Numbered from the stretch's first letter, positions 49,330 through 62,847 are shown. The stretch: DNA of 64,000 nt from Trichaptum fuscoviolaceum (GCA_910574455.1 CAJSYZ010000005.1:7502001-7566000); one strand, 5' to 3'. Notes: generated from the sequence alone by a model not told the origin. Numbers and translations: made by a program.

Positions 49330-50930
49330 CCGTTTGATGCATTCGCAATTTGCGTCGTGAGCTGCTTTGCCAACGTCAGGTAGACTGTTTGACACACCTC
49401 TCATCAATGAGCTCGAGCTCAAGGTTGCGGTACTCGAGGCATCGGACGCAAATACCGACACCGGAATTTCCGAAATCGATCCAGAGGATGGGGTGTGGTG
49501 GGGAGGCTGATCCCATCGAGCTCGCCTTCGCGTTTGGTGATCTCGGGCTTCTTGACGTCCGCGTACAGGAAGAAGTCGCAGAAGAGCGCTTGAGCCTGCC
49601 TAGGGCTTGCGCTTTTGAACTCGATCCAAACATCCATGCCACCGGGGTGCGAGAGCGCGGGGTCGAAACGCTCAAGATGGTTCGTCGCTGCGACGAGAAG
49701 AGGAAGCGGCCAACAGCAGCGGCGACACCATCAAGTGCATTAAGAAGGCCAGAAAGAGAGAGCGTGTTCACGTCGGATAGAGTGTCATATTTCTTGCTTT
49801 TCTTCTTCTTGCCAATTTCTTCATTGTCGTCATCATCGTCATCTTATCCTTGTTGTCGGACAACAAAGAGCTCTTCTTCTTACCACCAGGAACACAGGTT
49901 GAGGACCCGTCGCGCGAAGTTGAGCGAGTGAATGCAGCGTCAAGGTCCTCAAGAAGGACAATTCACGGGGCAGGCACACGGCCCATAAGCGACGACAACG
50001 TCACATCGTTCATCCAAAAAGCGGAACGTGAGATGGCGAGAATGTCGAGCATGAGCGCGCCAGCAAGGGCATGGATCAATGATGATCTGCCCAAGCCAGG
50101 GACACGATAGAGGAAATTGTCGCGACGAGAGTGGTTACCACGGTCAGCGCACCACTGATTCAGAAAGAGAGGTTAAACTTTCAGTCGATGTGTGGCACTT
50201 TATGTACATACCTTCTCTGATTGCAAGAAGTCCCTTGTGTCGGCAAGGAGCATCTCTTAAATCCCCGCCATGAGCCATGGAATCAGCGAAATAGATATGA
50301 ATTTGATGGTCGTCTGGTGAGGCAAACTGGAAGCCTTTGAGCTCCTCATCTCCGAATGACTTGTCTCTGAAAGAAGACTTGCCCGGCAAGATGGTGCGCA
50401 CTGTCGTCTCGAACTCGTAAGTGTGCTGGCATTCTAAGCGCTTCAACAACCATAGCATCAGCCAGTCATGTAGTTGTGTTCATCGGGTCATGAGCTATTG
50501 TTGCAATAGCGGATAACTACTAGGGCTACTTACCAGTCCCCACAACAATGAAAGTGTCTCCGGAAGTCTCTAGTTTCCAACCTGACCATGGCTGTCAGTG
50601 GTGGTAGCGGACGACGGAGGGCCTGTGATGCCAGTGTCAGACCCCACGTGGGAAGTCATCATGTCGATGCTGGGTACTACTAGTAGCAGGAGTGTGATGG
50701 CAATGGTGGTGGTGCTGTCTGGCGGTGTTCCAGAATTGCACCATCTTGCGTGCGCTGTAAACGGTGTGAGCTAGGATTCTGTATCAAATGGTATGTAAAT
50801 AACGTGAAGTAAAAGGATTGAGAAGGAGAATAAACTCACCAGCCTTGAACTCCTGTGCCATGCTCGTGCAGACCTCTGTCCCCATTCCGCCCAGATCTGT
50901 TACGACATAATTTAGTACAAAGTGCAGGAG
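49330..50930 (-). pseudogene. BCS1-like AAA ATPase pseudogene
   Basis: Recognisable BCS1 family layout (mitochondrial inner-membrane AAA chaperones and their fungal relatives). Pieces of a BCS1_N-like region appear (HDWLMLWLLKRLECQHTYEF, about 50,470), then SSLIHALAGALMLDI, MNDVTLSSLMGRVPA, IVLLEDLDAAFTRSTSRDGS, then NTLSLSGLLNALDGVAAAVG and MDVWIEFKSASPRQAQALF. Damage: Walker A reads VPGLGRSS, with Lys replaced by Arg; an in-frame TGA (49,963-49,965) sits just before IVLLEDLD; the frame shifts near 49,690 between GRFLF and AATNHLERF; and the arginine region reads LSHPGGMD instead of LSRPGRMD. Boundaries are approximate. Confidence 0.72.
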
Positions 50931-51827
50931 AGCAGCGCATGGAAGATGTCGTATGTGAAGGAGACAGCGCCAAGGTTGAAGAAAATGACAAGCCTCAAGG
51001 TAGTGCAAGAGGATGAGATGAGAGAGTTTGTGCGCATGGTGGGGGAGTTGAGGAAGGGGCTCAGTCTGGGAAAAGGCGAGCGGCGATGTCCACGTCGGGC
51101 TCTTGCTGACTCGGAGTCGGGAAAACAATACTACCAAGTTGCGTGTCTGTCTTTGAATCAAGGTTGGTCGCAAAGCCCATTTGTTCCAGCTCCTCCGTCG
51201 TCTGCCAGAAGGCAATAGCATAAGTCAAGCCGTCCAGTTCCCTCTGACCTAGAACGTCCCGAGAATAACAACCGGTCATTCCATTAAAATTATTATACCT
51301 AATAGTTGTCGAGCAGAGCAGTTGTAGTAGTAGCCGGACCGACCTTCGCCCCTCAGGCTTAGTTTACTAGTACTAGTAGTTTCCGACTTCAAGCTGACCT
51401 CCGAATCGGAAGAACTTCCGAGTCAGAGCCTGAGACCGAGTCGTGGGACTTCAAGTTCAGCTCAAAAGTTCAAGTTGCCGAACAGTGACCCGTAACGATG
51501 TTCGGTCTTCAGGTTGGTAGACCCGGATTCGAGCCAGTCATGAATTTATCGAGCAGTAATTAGAGCATCACTGGTGCCAGTGAGTCCAAGTCCGACTCGG
51601 AATAGTTAGTAAACAATTCATATCGTTTTTTATTTACATACAGTCATACAACAACTTGAATACCGATGCACAGAAAACACAAGTATAAGGTCGACGAACA
51701 CAGAACAGGAGACAAACATACAAAGACACAACTTGAATACTAGTGGTATGCACTGGTATGAGGTAATACTACGAAAAGAAAACAGTTAGAAATAGTATGA
51801 GTACAAGCCTGAGTCCTCACTGGCAGG
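50931..51827. other. Repeat-rich spacer
   Basis: 50,931-51,290 has overlapping open frames of uncertain meaning, possibly the decayed 5' end of the BCS1-like pseudogene. 51,300-51,640 is rich in ACTAGTACTAGTAG, CTTCAAGTTCAG, CTCCGAATCGG and GAGTCAGAGCCTGAG motifs, typical of the spacers in this accessory region. Confidence 0.45.
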
Positions 51828-54752
51828 CTACTTCGTCTGACTCCGAGTCTGCGGTTTAAGTGAATTAAAAGGTTCCAATGCTGCTCGTTCCCGCTCAACC
51901 TTGTGGTGCTCCTCATTAAACCACACTTTCCATGTCCTCGAGCCCTTGTTAGCCCTAGTTACCTTAATCTGTGGATGATATTCCGCAAGTTCCGACATCA
52001 CTGCATCATCCTTTTGTGATTCGAATCCGAAATGAATATCACCGTAACCGGAGGTGCGCATCTCCGACAATTGTTGCCAAATAGGGACTCCGTAAGTGAA
52101 CCCATCATGTTGCCATTCCGTCGAAGTCGTAACAAAGGTGATTGTACCAAGTGCGTTGGCATCCTGGTCGATGACCAAGCTTCCGGAATCACCTTGGTCT
52201 CCAAATATACGGCTACGACCACCGAAGTGCTTGCCGGGTGGAAATTGCAGGACCGCCTGCCAGCAACTCTCGACGCTCTTTACACCTTCTTTGATTCCAC
52301 AGGCTTTGCGACGTTTGCCTTTACCGGAGAATGTGACATCAAATTCTAGTGTAAGATCGACCCAGTAGGAAGTGAGATTGTTATAAACGCCCACTGTGTG
52401 GCCAGTTGTCCAACCAAACTTATATACCCGTCTTGTTTCAAGCTTCGAGGATACGACCTTTGTGCCATCATTCGCTAGTGCTCTATGGAGCTGCTTATCT
52501 TTAATCGCTTGTTCGTCCGTTTCTTCTTGATAAAGACGGCTGTAGATGTCGCGCGGTTTCGTGAAATCTTTGATATGCACCAGACCATCATGTACTTGAG
52601 TGCCTTCCTTCCATCCCATGAACTCCAGAATGTCGTCGAAAGCAGCTGAACCACACATGCTCTTTGGTTCATACCTTCTCAAGTCTGCATAATTCCAAAA
52701 TTGCCCCTTCCCATGCTGCTCGCAGAGAGTAGTCATGTCAGATGGGGAACGGTCGTCACAAATCCTGATCAACGCCCAGTCCGATGCATAGGGGTGCTTG
52801 CTAGTCCTCGGCTTCTTCGCGTCATCTTTCTTATTAAACCGATTGAACCTTCCCGGAGAGAATTCGACATACCCAAACTGCTCCATACACTGGACATTCA
52901 ATTCGCATCTCTTGACCTTGTTGAAGAAAGCTGTCGCGTCATCGCATTCCTTTTGGACTTCCTTCTTTACAACCTGATCTTTTATGATCTTCTTATCCAT
53001 GAGAAGATCGAATTCTTTCCTCTGCTTTTCCAACTCGCGTTCCATCATTCGTAAGTGGTCAGCCAGCTTCTCAGGCGTGAACAGCGAAACATAGGCCGTA
53101 TAATTCGAGTTCTCGTCATGTTTGTAGTCGATGTACTGAGAGGCTTCCGTGATTTTATAGTTCTTGCCAGCGCCTTTCGATGTTTTGTTGCCCTTCTTGT
53201 TCCCTTTGACGCCCTTCTTGCCCTTCTTATTGCATTTCTTGCCTTTCTTCAAGCTGGCATCCTCCAAGTCGCTTTCAGAATCCTCAGGATGAAGATAGAA
53301 CTGTAAATTAAATGGAATGGTGCCATGTCGACAACCGAGGGCATATAAGATGGGCTCCTCGTTTTGTATCTTAATCCCAAACAGTGACCCGGTTGAATAG
53401 CTGTCATACTGCGTTTTGCCCCTGGTCTCAGTGATGCCAAGGCATATCCCAACACATGTGGTGAAAGGCGCAGCAAGGCGCTGTAAGTACGTGTTGGCGG
53501 TATGGCGATCTTCATAGTTGCCCATTATACGTGGCTCAAGAACCATAGGGCTTGCTCGGATCAGGCGGGAGCGGCTGGCGGGAGTGGACGAGATATTTTT
53601 CGATCCTGTAGGCCAGCCTTGGCCTTGAACACCGTGAGCGGCGTCAGAGTCACTATGAGGGTCGTTGATGCTCTGACCGGGGGCAGACAGAGTGAAAGAT
53701 GGTCTAGGGCGCTTTAGGTGGTGATTGCCATCGACAGCCTCAGGAACATCATCGTCACCAGCCTGAGTACGGTTACGCTTCATATTAGCAGGGCCATCTG
53801 TGTTATCGCCGGAAGCCAGTTTGATATGTCGTTCCCTAATCTCGACCTCGACATCATAAATTGCGAGCTCCCATAGTATGTCCTTCACCCTCTCCGCAGC
53901 CCAGCATCCCACTTTAGGGTGGAGACTGGGCTCCGTATCAACTCCGATCATAACAACGACGGGCCACTCATTTTCAGCGAGCAACTCGTGTCTAATGCCC
54001 ACACTGGCAGGGCGTTCGAGGCCAACGCGGTTAACCTCAAATAGGTTCGCCTTTCCGTGCCCCTCGAGATATAGTGCCTTGAATATCGGCAATATTTTTG
54101 GGAACAAGTCTGCATCCCAGAACTCAGTAATGCGGTGATCACCCACAACCCCTACGCATTTCCACATGTTAGTCCGTTCCCAGTCGCCGCCGGTGCGCCC
54201 GACCAGGCGAGGAGCCCCCTCCAGGCCATAGTAATATTCCTCCTGTTCTAAAGGCGAGATAGTTTCCCTTCGTGTGGCGCGATTTGGTGCCAGTGTACAG
54301 TGAGCCTGTACGACGGTAGGCGCCTGAGTTGGGGAAGTACTGCCAGGTCGGACAGTGTCAACTTCGCGAGTCGACATGCCAGTGTGAGTGTTTGTTGGCA
54401 TCCGAGGGGTTCTATGAGGCACTATTGATCCGCTCATACTCTGATTCTCTGCCACGAGTAGAAGTAGTCAACAAAGCAGGACTACCGGCGAAGGAGAAAG
54501 TAGGACTCACCTGGCCATATGCCATCGATGACACCTTCTAGTCTCTGCCTTGCAGATCGAATACTATTTTCCTCGTTGGATGGGCGAAAGCCCGTGATCT
54601 GCCGAGACAATTCTATCAAATCAAAGCCTTCCCTTGGCGAAGCTGGATATCACCTCATTAATCATTGCTGCTGGTATAGGAGAACGTAGTAGAAAGCTGT
54701 AGGACTCACGCGGAATCGGATTTCTACGCGATGGCTTGGATGATGCCAGCAT
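51828..54752 (-). CDS. Large trypsin-fold protein of an Agaricomycete accessory family
   Basis: Three exons. Two upstream exons were recovered: ATG 54,752 (MLASSKPSRRNPIP), then an exon with PREGFDLIELSRQITGFRPS and ARQRLEGVIDGIWP, joined in phase to ENQSMSGSIVPH. The N-terminal domain has EEYYYGLEGAPRLVGRTG, EFWDADLFPKILPIF, ENEWPVVVMIGVD and YDVEVEIRE, a layout I recognise from many Agaricomycete hypothetical proteins. A serine-protease-like fold follows: GCRHGT (candidate His, about 53,333), DWALIRICDD (candidate Asp), and GDQGDSGSLV (candidate Ser, about 52,190) after WTTGHTVGVYN. A Lys/Gly-rich linker (about 53,170-53,250) and a coiled-coil (MERELEKQRKEFDLLMDKK) lie between. About 930 residues, no signal peptide. 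Whether it cleaves anything is unknown. Confidence 0.7.
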
Positions 54753-55599
54753 GATGCTGATTCAAGTTGAAGTCGTTGCTGTTGTGCTTTCGAGTTCAAG
54801 ATGAATAGGTAGTACTATTGGGACGAAATGGGAAAGAATGCAGTGGGAAACTGAGTGCGTCGTCTTCAACCAGTGGCACTCAGGCTGGCAGTGCCATGGC
54901 ACCGGCAGTGCTTACTACTACTACTACTACTACTAGTAGTACTACTTACTACTAGTACAGCCGGTTACTAGTAGTACTAAAGATGATTGTCACCCCCCTG
55001 ATTTCTGGTTTTTCGAGTTTTATTACTTCCACATACTAGCAGCAAAAATTCTATAAATATTTGTGTATAACTAGTAGCGTTTCCACTCCGAGTCGTCGGA
55101 CTTTCAACTAGTTCAAGTTCAAGTTCCGAATTTAGTAGCCTGAGTACCCCATGCCCACAACTTGACGTTGCACCCCAGTGAGCCTGAGCGACGTGTCGTG
55201 CCCGAGTCTAGTACTTAGGCTTGTTCTTCAACTTCACACTTCAACAGCTTGAAGCCCTCTCATCCTGAAGTCCACCTGAATTTCATCCTACTTGTAGACT
55301 GCTGGCACTGGTGGTGAGTGAGCTTTCAGCCTTCTAGATCTACTTCATCCACTAACTGAGATCTTCAAGCTTGTACTTCTAGTACTACTAGTAGTAGCTC
55401 TACCGATTAGAACCACTCAGGCTACAGCCTCAGGCCGAGCGTGAGCCTGATCCGCTTCAAGTTCGCTACTACTACTTAGTACTACTACTCGCTACCGAAC
55501 TTCCGCGTGAGGTAGTACCACTACTACCACTACCACTACTATTACTAATATTCGGCATCACTACTCACGGCAAGCCTGAGACTCCTCCAGTTTGCAGTT
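54753..55599. other. Repeat-rich spacer
   Basis: Between divergently transcribed genes. (TAC)n with ACTAGTAGTACTA palindromes at 54,911-54,977 and (CTACCA)n at 55,511-55,552. TTCAAGTTCAAGTTCC and CTCCGAGTCG motifs occur in between. No gene. Confidence 0.6.
54911..54977. repeat. (TAC)n / ACTAGT microsatellite block
   Basis: TAC repeats run into overlapping ACTAGTAGTAC palindromes. Similar blocks occur at about 51,366, 58,215, 59,137, 62,598 and 62,665. Confidence 0.8.
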
Positions 55600-57761
55600 A
55601 TGCCATCATACAATAAGAAGCGTCAGCGCAGCCCGAAAAGTGAAGGTGAGCCTGAGTTTGAGTCGGACCCCTCGCCGGTTCTGACAATTATTTCGAAGAA
55701 TCCGAATCCGAGTCGGAGCATCGTTCCAGTCGTAATCGGTACTCGAAGGGCCGTGAACGTCACTATTCACCGCCGTATTCACAGAAGGACTGGCACAGCA
55801 AGAACAGAAGTAATAAACGGAGACTTCATGAGCACAGTCTCACGAGCACTCCGGGGCCGAGCCTTACCAGCGCCAGTGGGCAATACCAAGACAGGACCAG
55901 CTCTTCATACCCTGCGGACTCGGAGGCGAACCGCAGCGTTCAACGCGTACACAACAGATATACACCGCATGAAGAACTTGGAACATACTTTGGCGCCAAT
56001 GGCTATCGAGGGGAGAGGGGTGTCTGGAACTCTGATTCACCGAGTTCCTTTCCCTCCTCCCGGGACGTCGCGCAGAACAATCCGACTATTCCAAATAAGA
56101 GGGTTCTTCAAATTAGCCTCCTCAAGCCTTCAACCCCTTCACCTGCTCCTCGGCCTCGATTCAGCCGCAGCCCACGTAGTACTCCAAATGACATGTTGTC
56201 GGATTTGCGTTCTAAAGTGTCTGCTGCCCAAAAATCTATGCGCAGTTCGCCGGCAATTGGAGTATCGGATTCTCAAGTTGATAACGTCGATCAAAGCGAA
56301 GGTAACGCATTCTTCCTCCCTTTTCTATCATAGTCTGTGTCCAAAGCTAACCCTTCACTGGCACAGAAAACATCGAATCGGCTCACTTGATCCCAAAGAG
56401 TTCATCTCATTCGCCAACCCCCTCTGAGCTCGCGCCCTTAGACGATCCAAATGCAGGAGTCAAGCAGCTGAAGGACTTGACCAAGAAGCTGAAAAAATGG
56501 GAGGAATTTCATAAAAAGGATTCCAATGAATTGAGGGCTCGAGTTACGGATTTGGAGAAGAGGTTTGCCGTGATGGAAGGAGTCCAGAAGAACGTTGCAG
56601 ATACTTTAAATGACGTATCAGCGTCAATCGATCTCGTGGAAGACAAAATGTCTGGGGTAAGTAACATGATCACATTTCTAAAAAGAGTGACATCTAAAAA
56701 CATACCCTTGTTAGTCACGGCAAGCAGGCGACGCTGTAAGAATGAGGAAGCTTACAGATAATCTACTGACCTACCTCCGGGAAGGCTGTGCAATTGTCCT
56801 TGATTTCACTGGCGAGGAGATACTGAGAACTAAGTACTCACTGAATTCTGTTCCCGGCACTCTCAATTACTTTGCCGCCAACTTTAAGACATTGTCTGTC
56901 GTCATGCGTGAACACTTTGAACGACACCTTCGAGTTAACTTGCCACCTCCGACTTCGAGTCGTTCCCCGGAACCGGAAGAAATATCCTACACTGTGGTAA
57001 AAGACCCACCACATGTCAAATTTATCCTGAATCGTGAAGCTTGGCAATGTCAAAACCTGCCATTCGACGCATCTCAGGTGAACAAATTAACTGCTTTCCG
57101 GTTCTTTCTACCATATTTCCAGCTCCATTACAACGCACTTTACGATTTCATCGTAGAAATTGACAAACTCCTCCAACAATCGGCAGCTCTTCAGTTTAAT
57201 TTCAAGCCCAATGCACAGGAAAGGCTCTACTTAATGACGGTGGACAACCCAGGAACTTTCGTAACGCCTGCGGTCGAACTGTTTGGGGGATTGCCTCAGG
57301 TACGCCCTCAGCCTGACGTTCACAAGCATCTAGTCTTTAAAGACTCGGAGATTGGACGGAGACTGGCGCTCACACTTTGGGACAAGGTCCTCGCACTCCA
57401 TAACGGTGAAGAAGTGCCGAACTTTGTTATGGCCGACGACCTTCGCATCAAATCTGTTGAAGACATGAAAAGGACCTTGAAGGCCTTGGGGCCTAATCCC
57501 TCTTTCGCTGATTTTTTGAACAACCTCGACTTACGAGATGTCCGTCGTTTGGAAAAGATTCAGTGGGAGTTGATACATGGTTTTAAAGTCGTCAAGAGGT
57601 GGTTGCAAATAGTCCTCAACAAGGATCTTTTCCACACAGTCATGGGTAACCAGCTATCCCGTTCAATCCGCCACGTAATGAACGATATCATACATGCTCG
57701 GGAGGAGAGGACTGACGCAGTCCTTGACTCTATTGAGAAGTTCACGGCTTACGTAGACTAG
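55600..57761 (+). CDS. Coiled-coil hypothetical protein, with in-frame TAG
   Basis: Not recognised. Spliced model: exons 55,600-55,645, 55,699-56,301, 56,367-56,656, 56,715-57,761. The first two exons give a basic and Ser/Arg-rich disordered region (ESESESEHRSSRNRYSKGRE). Exon 3 has a coiled-coil (VKQLKDLTKKLKKWEEFHKK, RARVTDLEKRFAVMEGVQ). Exon 4 is a helical domain of about 350 residues (LTYLREGCAIVLDFTGEEI, REAWQCQNLPFDASQVNKL, DVHKHLVFKDSEIGRRLALT). The frame stops at TAG 57,759-57,761 but the same frame stays open for another 92 codons to 58,040 with protein-like sequence (VLEICNDIPPGARVTAG, YNSQYRDYLSEVMNRKPEDI). Reading exon 2 unspliced gives a different, less protein-like frame. It stands divergent from the trypsin-fold gene. 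Confidence 0.6.
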
Positions 57762-58040
57762 AAGGATACCAACAATAGTACCCGCTATGATAAATTTCAA
57801 GACCAACTGATAGCAACGGTGCTCGAGATATGTAACGATATACCACCCGGAGCGAGGGTTACGGCCGGGGCTTCGACTGCCAGGACGAGTTTATCACCGG
57901 GAGAGATCTACAACTCACAGTATCGCGATTATCTAAGCGAAGTGATGAACCGAAAGCCTGAGGATATTTGCACACCGATGTATCTTCCTAATGGCAAGCA
58001 GGAAGAAAGGTCTTCTAATAGAAACAGTCACCGCAACTAG
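57762..58040 (+). pseudogene. Open continuation after the amber codon
   Basis: Directly follows TAG in the same frame, starting KDTNNSTRYDKFQDQLIA and ending KQEERSSNRNSHRN. Either this is the original C-terminus cut off by a nonsense mutation, or it is made by readthrough. The base context after TAG (AAG) is not a known strong readthrough signal. Confidence 0.5.
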
Positions 58041-58489
58041 CTGTTGCGGGGCAGAGCTGGACTCGGAGGTGAAGCTATGACTTGGAGTTCCCATGTAATC
58101 TTTGCGCTATGCTAGTGTCTACAGTTTTTCCTTGTGTCGCTTTGTGATTTGCTGATAATAACATTACCTTGACCAACCTGAATGAAATACTACTGCCATG
58201 ATATCATTGCCAGTGTACCACTAGTAGTATACTGTACAACTTGAAAGCAAGCCAAGAACACCATAACTTGAAGTTGAAGTTAAAACAGTGTCATGGTACT
58301 ACTAGTCTTTAAGAGCCAATGCTGCAATGCCAGTGTAGTACTACGTTAAATACGTAGTACTAAGGTCTGTTTCGTCTAGTACATCCTTTTGTTTCATTGC
58401 CATATCCGAGTCCTCACTCGTAAGTTTCAATATAGTACATTCAAGGTTGTGTATGCTAATTGAAAAGCTTTACTTCAAGTTAGTAGTAA
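58041..58489. other. Repeat-rich spacer
   Basis: Convergent 3' spacer with ACTAGTAGTA, CAACTTGAAAG and TAACTTGAAGTTGAAGTT motifs. No gene. Confidence 0.5.
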
Positions 58490-61400
58490 TCATTGTCTAG
58501 TTTCGTACAATGTTTCGTGCATGTGCATGTCAGCAAATCTGTTAACGTAGAATCTATCGTAAAAGTCCAGGGATTCCTCAGGTGTCAATGACTTCGGAGG
58601 AGATTCGTCACCCTTCGGGACCCCAAGGAGGTGAGCTAAACGAAAGATGTCCCCTATATCTATCACAGACAGCTTCGGAGCCTTGCAGTCACGGTGATAG
58701 TGATGTCTGCCACTGTCATTCACTCCGGGACAGCGTCCGACACAGGCGGTAGAGCTCTCCAATCATATGCTGGTTCAACTATCCACATTCTTGTTTTCGG
58801 GTCGGGCGATTCTCCAACACGCTTGAAAAACTGGACGAGAGCGCATTCCTGACGTTCCACTTTAACGGTGAATGAGAAAAAAAGTATAACCCTGGCAACT
58901 CTCATTCCTGCGAACCCCTGTTTGCGGGAACCACCTCGGACAAGAACTGCATCTCGTCGAGGTTTTCCGCGCCAAGAGGGACTGGACCTGATCACCTCCC
59001 TCATTGCTTGTTCTATAGGGATCAATTCACCACGATACGCAAAGAACGCGGTGGCTGAATGGAAAATTGAAAAGTCATTGCTAATATCCATTTATAGTGT
59101 TCAAATCCGTTGTAGTTTAATTTGGCTTGCCTGCTACTACTAGTAGTAGCAGAACACTTTGAGTTGGTGTTACAACTTTCGTACTTGTTGAATAAGTGTT
59201 TCTTGATGAGTTGTCGGAGTTGTCGAAGTTCTGGATAGCCTTCTATTGCCGCGAGAGCATCGAGCTGTTTAGGGTACACTTTACTGGACTCTGCAAGGAT
59301 AACAATAAACAAGTTGGATTTGCAGCACCAAAAGGATGTTTCACTAACGTTTTTTCGAAGCCATTAACGTAAAGCTCAAAGGGTCATTCCCGCCACCCAA
59401 GCGGAGCTGGCGTTCAGCATTTCCTACGCCATGAACCGCACCACGCTGTGGCTCATCTATTAAACTTTCGGAATCGTCCAAATCTGCAATTTCGTTGAGC
59501 TCTTGAATACCCACAATGGCATCGAAGAAGTCATCTGTATCATCAGCTTCACCTACTACTAATACGTCACGTTGTTGCATCTGCTCTCCCCCACTGGCAT
59601 CAGGGTCCCTCTCAGCGTCATCCGACTCTGACTCTGACGACATATTCTTACGCAAAACATCTCGCAAAGCTCTCCACGAAGCCTCGGCTAACGTATCATC
59701 CAGCATTCCACGCCTTTTGAAGTCTGCCCTTGATGCAATAAGTTTACTGAGTCGTTGGTTTGCTGTGATCATCTGACCCAAGGGATCATTTTTGTTTGAG
59801 CGTCGCCATGTTTCCTTGACCGCGTAAATGTGCTTATTCTCTGTGATCGATGAACATAGTCCACTCGGTGCAGCGAACAGAGGAATCATTGTAGGATAGT
59901 GGACCATGGCATGCTGTCGTGGTAGTGAGAAGTTGTCCCGGATACCCATAGCTATGAATATTTGCCGATATTGATGAAAGCAATCCAGAGAGGCTTTGAT
60001 CTGATCAAGTGTTGAGGCTGTAATCGTGTACCGACGCACAAGATAACAGAAGTCGAGAAATGCACTCAATGCATGAATTATATCATCCTGCACAATGCCC
60101 ACAATAGCCGGAAGATACACCTAAGCGGTTTACATCGACTACTATCAGCAAACAACCGCCTCGAACAAGAAGGAAAAATCACATACTTTCATAAGTGCCT
60201 TTGAATCATTGCCTGTCCATTGCTTGAAGCCTCGGCCTTCGGGGAATCTACGTAGTCCAGGAAAAGGAGCAGCGACTCTGATTCTACGCGGAGGTCAGCG
60301 ATAGTATTCATATTATACAAATTGTTTGAGAATGGCACCTTTTATCCACACAATATCCAGCTCTGTTGTGGTCAAGCTCTGGCATATCCACTCGACAAGA
60401 TGATCCTTGAAAACACCTTTGATGATTTGGTGCAATAGGTCCGGAGAAATGAGATCGCATATATCTGCGCGCGGAAAGTCATTGGTGAAGGGCTACGGGA
60501 AAACATAGTTCTTAGAAGCGCATCCAATGGAGAATTTGGAGCACATACCACGATATCTTGGTGGAACCCATACTCTTTGCGAATTGTTGCTCTGGTTAAG
60601 TTGTTGTCATTTACCTGCTCTATCAATCGTTCGTGTAGCTCTTTTGTTCGAGGATTTGATGCAAACTCCGGATTATCTAGGTCCTTGTGGGGAGCTGTGC
60701 ATCTATATAGCCACCGTAAGCCATTTCCTCAGACTCCTATGCGATTTTGGAAAGGATGGTACTTACTTGCAGCACCATCCAGTGCATATTGCGCATAGAC
60801 TCACCTGTTCCGGATAATCGGCTATATACGAGCCGAGTCCGAGAACCGACCTACGCAAGTGACCATCAGGGCACCGGAGAATGGTCTGTTCATTGTTTAT
60901 GGACATGGCGGTCTTCAGTGAACTCAAGATTCTCGATATAGATGAATGAAAAATTTGATGTCTAAAGCGACGGAAGTCATCTGACTTTTCGTACTGTCGC
61001 TCAGCTGCAAAAAAGCGTCAAAACACAATTGAATGGCTCAGTTTTTGACACACACTCTTTGGTATTGCTAAAAATGCTACAAGCTGGACTGTATTCAACT
61101 TTTGGGACCGCCGGGCCTTGTTTGATACATTTCCTATTGAGAGATATAACGGATAATATTCGTTGTTGCCAGTTCCAACGGAAACTGTTGTCTTGTCGCT
61201 CCCCAAGATCACCGGAACGAACATAGATCCATGGACTGCTTTATCTTCGGCGTAGATCTTATTCTAAGTCAAGGATAATCAGTATGTTTCCTGCGAGTTC
61301 ATGAGTCATGACCTACAGCCTGTTCCCAAGCGAAATTTCCGGACATGTAATTTCTGAACACTCGTTCTTTGTCATTGATGTCATCAGATTCCTCCTTTGG

Positions 61401-62494
61401 CTGATATTCACGAAATGGGATATAGTCGAATTCGCCTTCTAAAGCCGTATTATCCACCAAATTTCGGATCACTTCCAAGGGATCCCGATACCATACATCA
61501 TATTCTTTCCTCTTCCATGACTCGGTGTTCTCGTCTGTCGCTTTTTGGCCATTGTTGTCCGTGTAGAAGTTACTAAAGGATTTCCAAGGCACATCACCAA
61601 CTCTCGTAGTGTCAATGACATTGTACAACTTTTGTGTGTCTCCATCGAGTAGCGTACTAGTGGGATCCAGATCTGAGTCATCGTCGGGCTTAGTTACGTC
61701 CAACTCAGAATATCCGCCAGATTTCGCGTTCTTCACAGACTGAATTCGCTGGTAAGCCTTCATGATTCCGAGAAGCTTTGTTATATTACCAGCAGACATT
61801 TGCTCATCGCGATAAAGAAAGTCTGCGAGCTCAAAATCTGCTTGGCACGAATAGGGAGACCAGTCATTTGGTGCAGGTTCATTTCGCGGAACAGGTGGTT
61901 CGTCGTTTTCTAAGTTGTTTCCTTCCGCATCACACGGGGTGGCTGCACGATGTTTTTCATCAGAGTGCTATCAAACCGAGGACAATATACTTGGTGCGCA
62001 CCATTCATATATCTGTGATACACCTTTAGGTCACCATCACTCTCCTCATGATCTCCAACGTCGAAGTCCAAATCTTCAGAGGATGCACTACGGCCACTGT
62101 CACTTCCGGTGCCAGAATGGGACAGAGAATCAGGTCTGTCTAGGTCTTGAAGCAGCTCGTCTCGGCCTATACTGAGCATCGAGATATCCTGTGTAAGCAT
62201 GGAAATATCGTAATCGTAGGAGTCAGGGCCGCTCTCAAAATGACCCTCTGTTGGAAGTTCGGACGACCTCGGTAGAGGTTGAGGAGTTGGAGCTCGTGTG
62301 GGTCGAATAGGTGAAGGATCATAGTAGTCGTGACCACAGGCAGTAGATCTTGCCACGGATGACATCGGATGAGCTGAATATTCATGTCTTGCTCTTCCAG
62401 ATTGACTCTTGAACGTCCTACTACAGCTGGGCAAGGTGCATCGAATAGTTGGTGGAAAATGAAGGGGATCGTGCTTTTTCCGTGTCGCTGGCAT
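58490..62494 (-). CDS. Plavaka-family DNA transposase (multi-exon)
   Basis: Matches the order of motifs in fungal Plavaka transposases. N-terminus from ATG 62,494: a C2H2 finger (CTLPSCSRTFKSQSGRARH then H), a long acidic Ser-rich region, then NDWSPYSCQADFELADFLYR-like sequence, WKSFSNFYTD, YDVWYRDPLEVIRNL, EREVFRNYMSGNFAWEQA-like text, FVPVILGSDKTTVSVGTGNN and EYYPLYLSIGNV (a catalytic-core hallmark), then an ADYPEQV/C-x2-C region with cysteine pairs (about 60,750-60,860), DLISPDLLHQIIKGVFKDHL, RRFPEGRGFKQWTGNDSKAL, LSAFLDFCYLVRR, LPRQHAMVHYP and SITENKHI. The 3' exons encode WIVEPAYDWRALPP and a Cys/His end. No clear frame break seen, so it may be intact. Exon borders are approximate. Confidence 0.82.
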
Positions 62495-62847
62495 CAATGT
62501 AACCTTCAGTAGTACATGTCGATGATTGGGACTCACAGCTGAGTGCCAGCAGGCTGGCAGTGAGTGAACTTGAACCTGAGTTTAAATTAGTCATAGTACT
62601 ACTAGTACTACTGGTAGTACGGTAAGGCTGCCAGCCTAAGTGCAGTGCCAGCCTGAGTGCCAGTGAGTACTAGTACTAGTACTACTAGTAGTAGTAAGTC
62701 ACACACTGTGGCAGCCTGGCCAGTGGCAGCCTGAGTGAGTGGGCGTAAATTTTCAACTTGTCTAAGATAGACGCCCCCGCCTCCCTGATCTTGAACTAGC
62801 ACCTTCGATCCATCTTATTATCACCCAAGTCTCAAAACACTGCAAAA
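62495..62847. promoter_or_regulatory. Divergent promoter/spacer of the transposon genes
   Basis: 353 bases between the transposase ATG (minus) and the coiled-coil gene ATG (plus). It is filled with ACTAGTACTACTAGTAG blocks (62,598-62,620 and 62,664-62,697), GTGAACTTGAACCTGAG and repeated CAGCCTGAGTGCCAGTGAG units. These could be transposase-binding or promoter repeats, but that is inference. Confidence 0.4.
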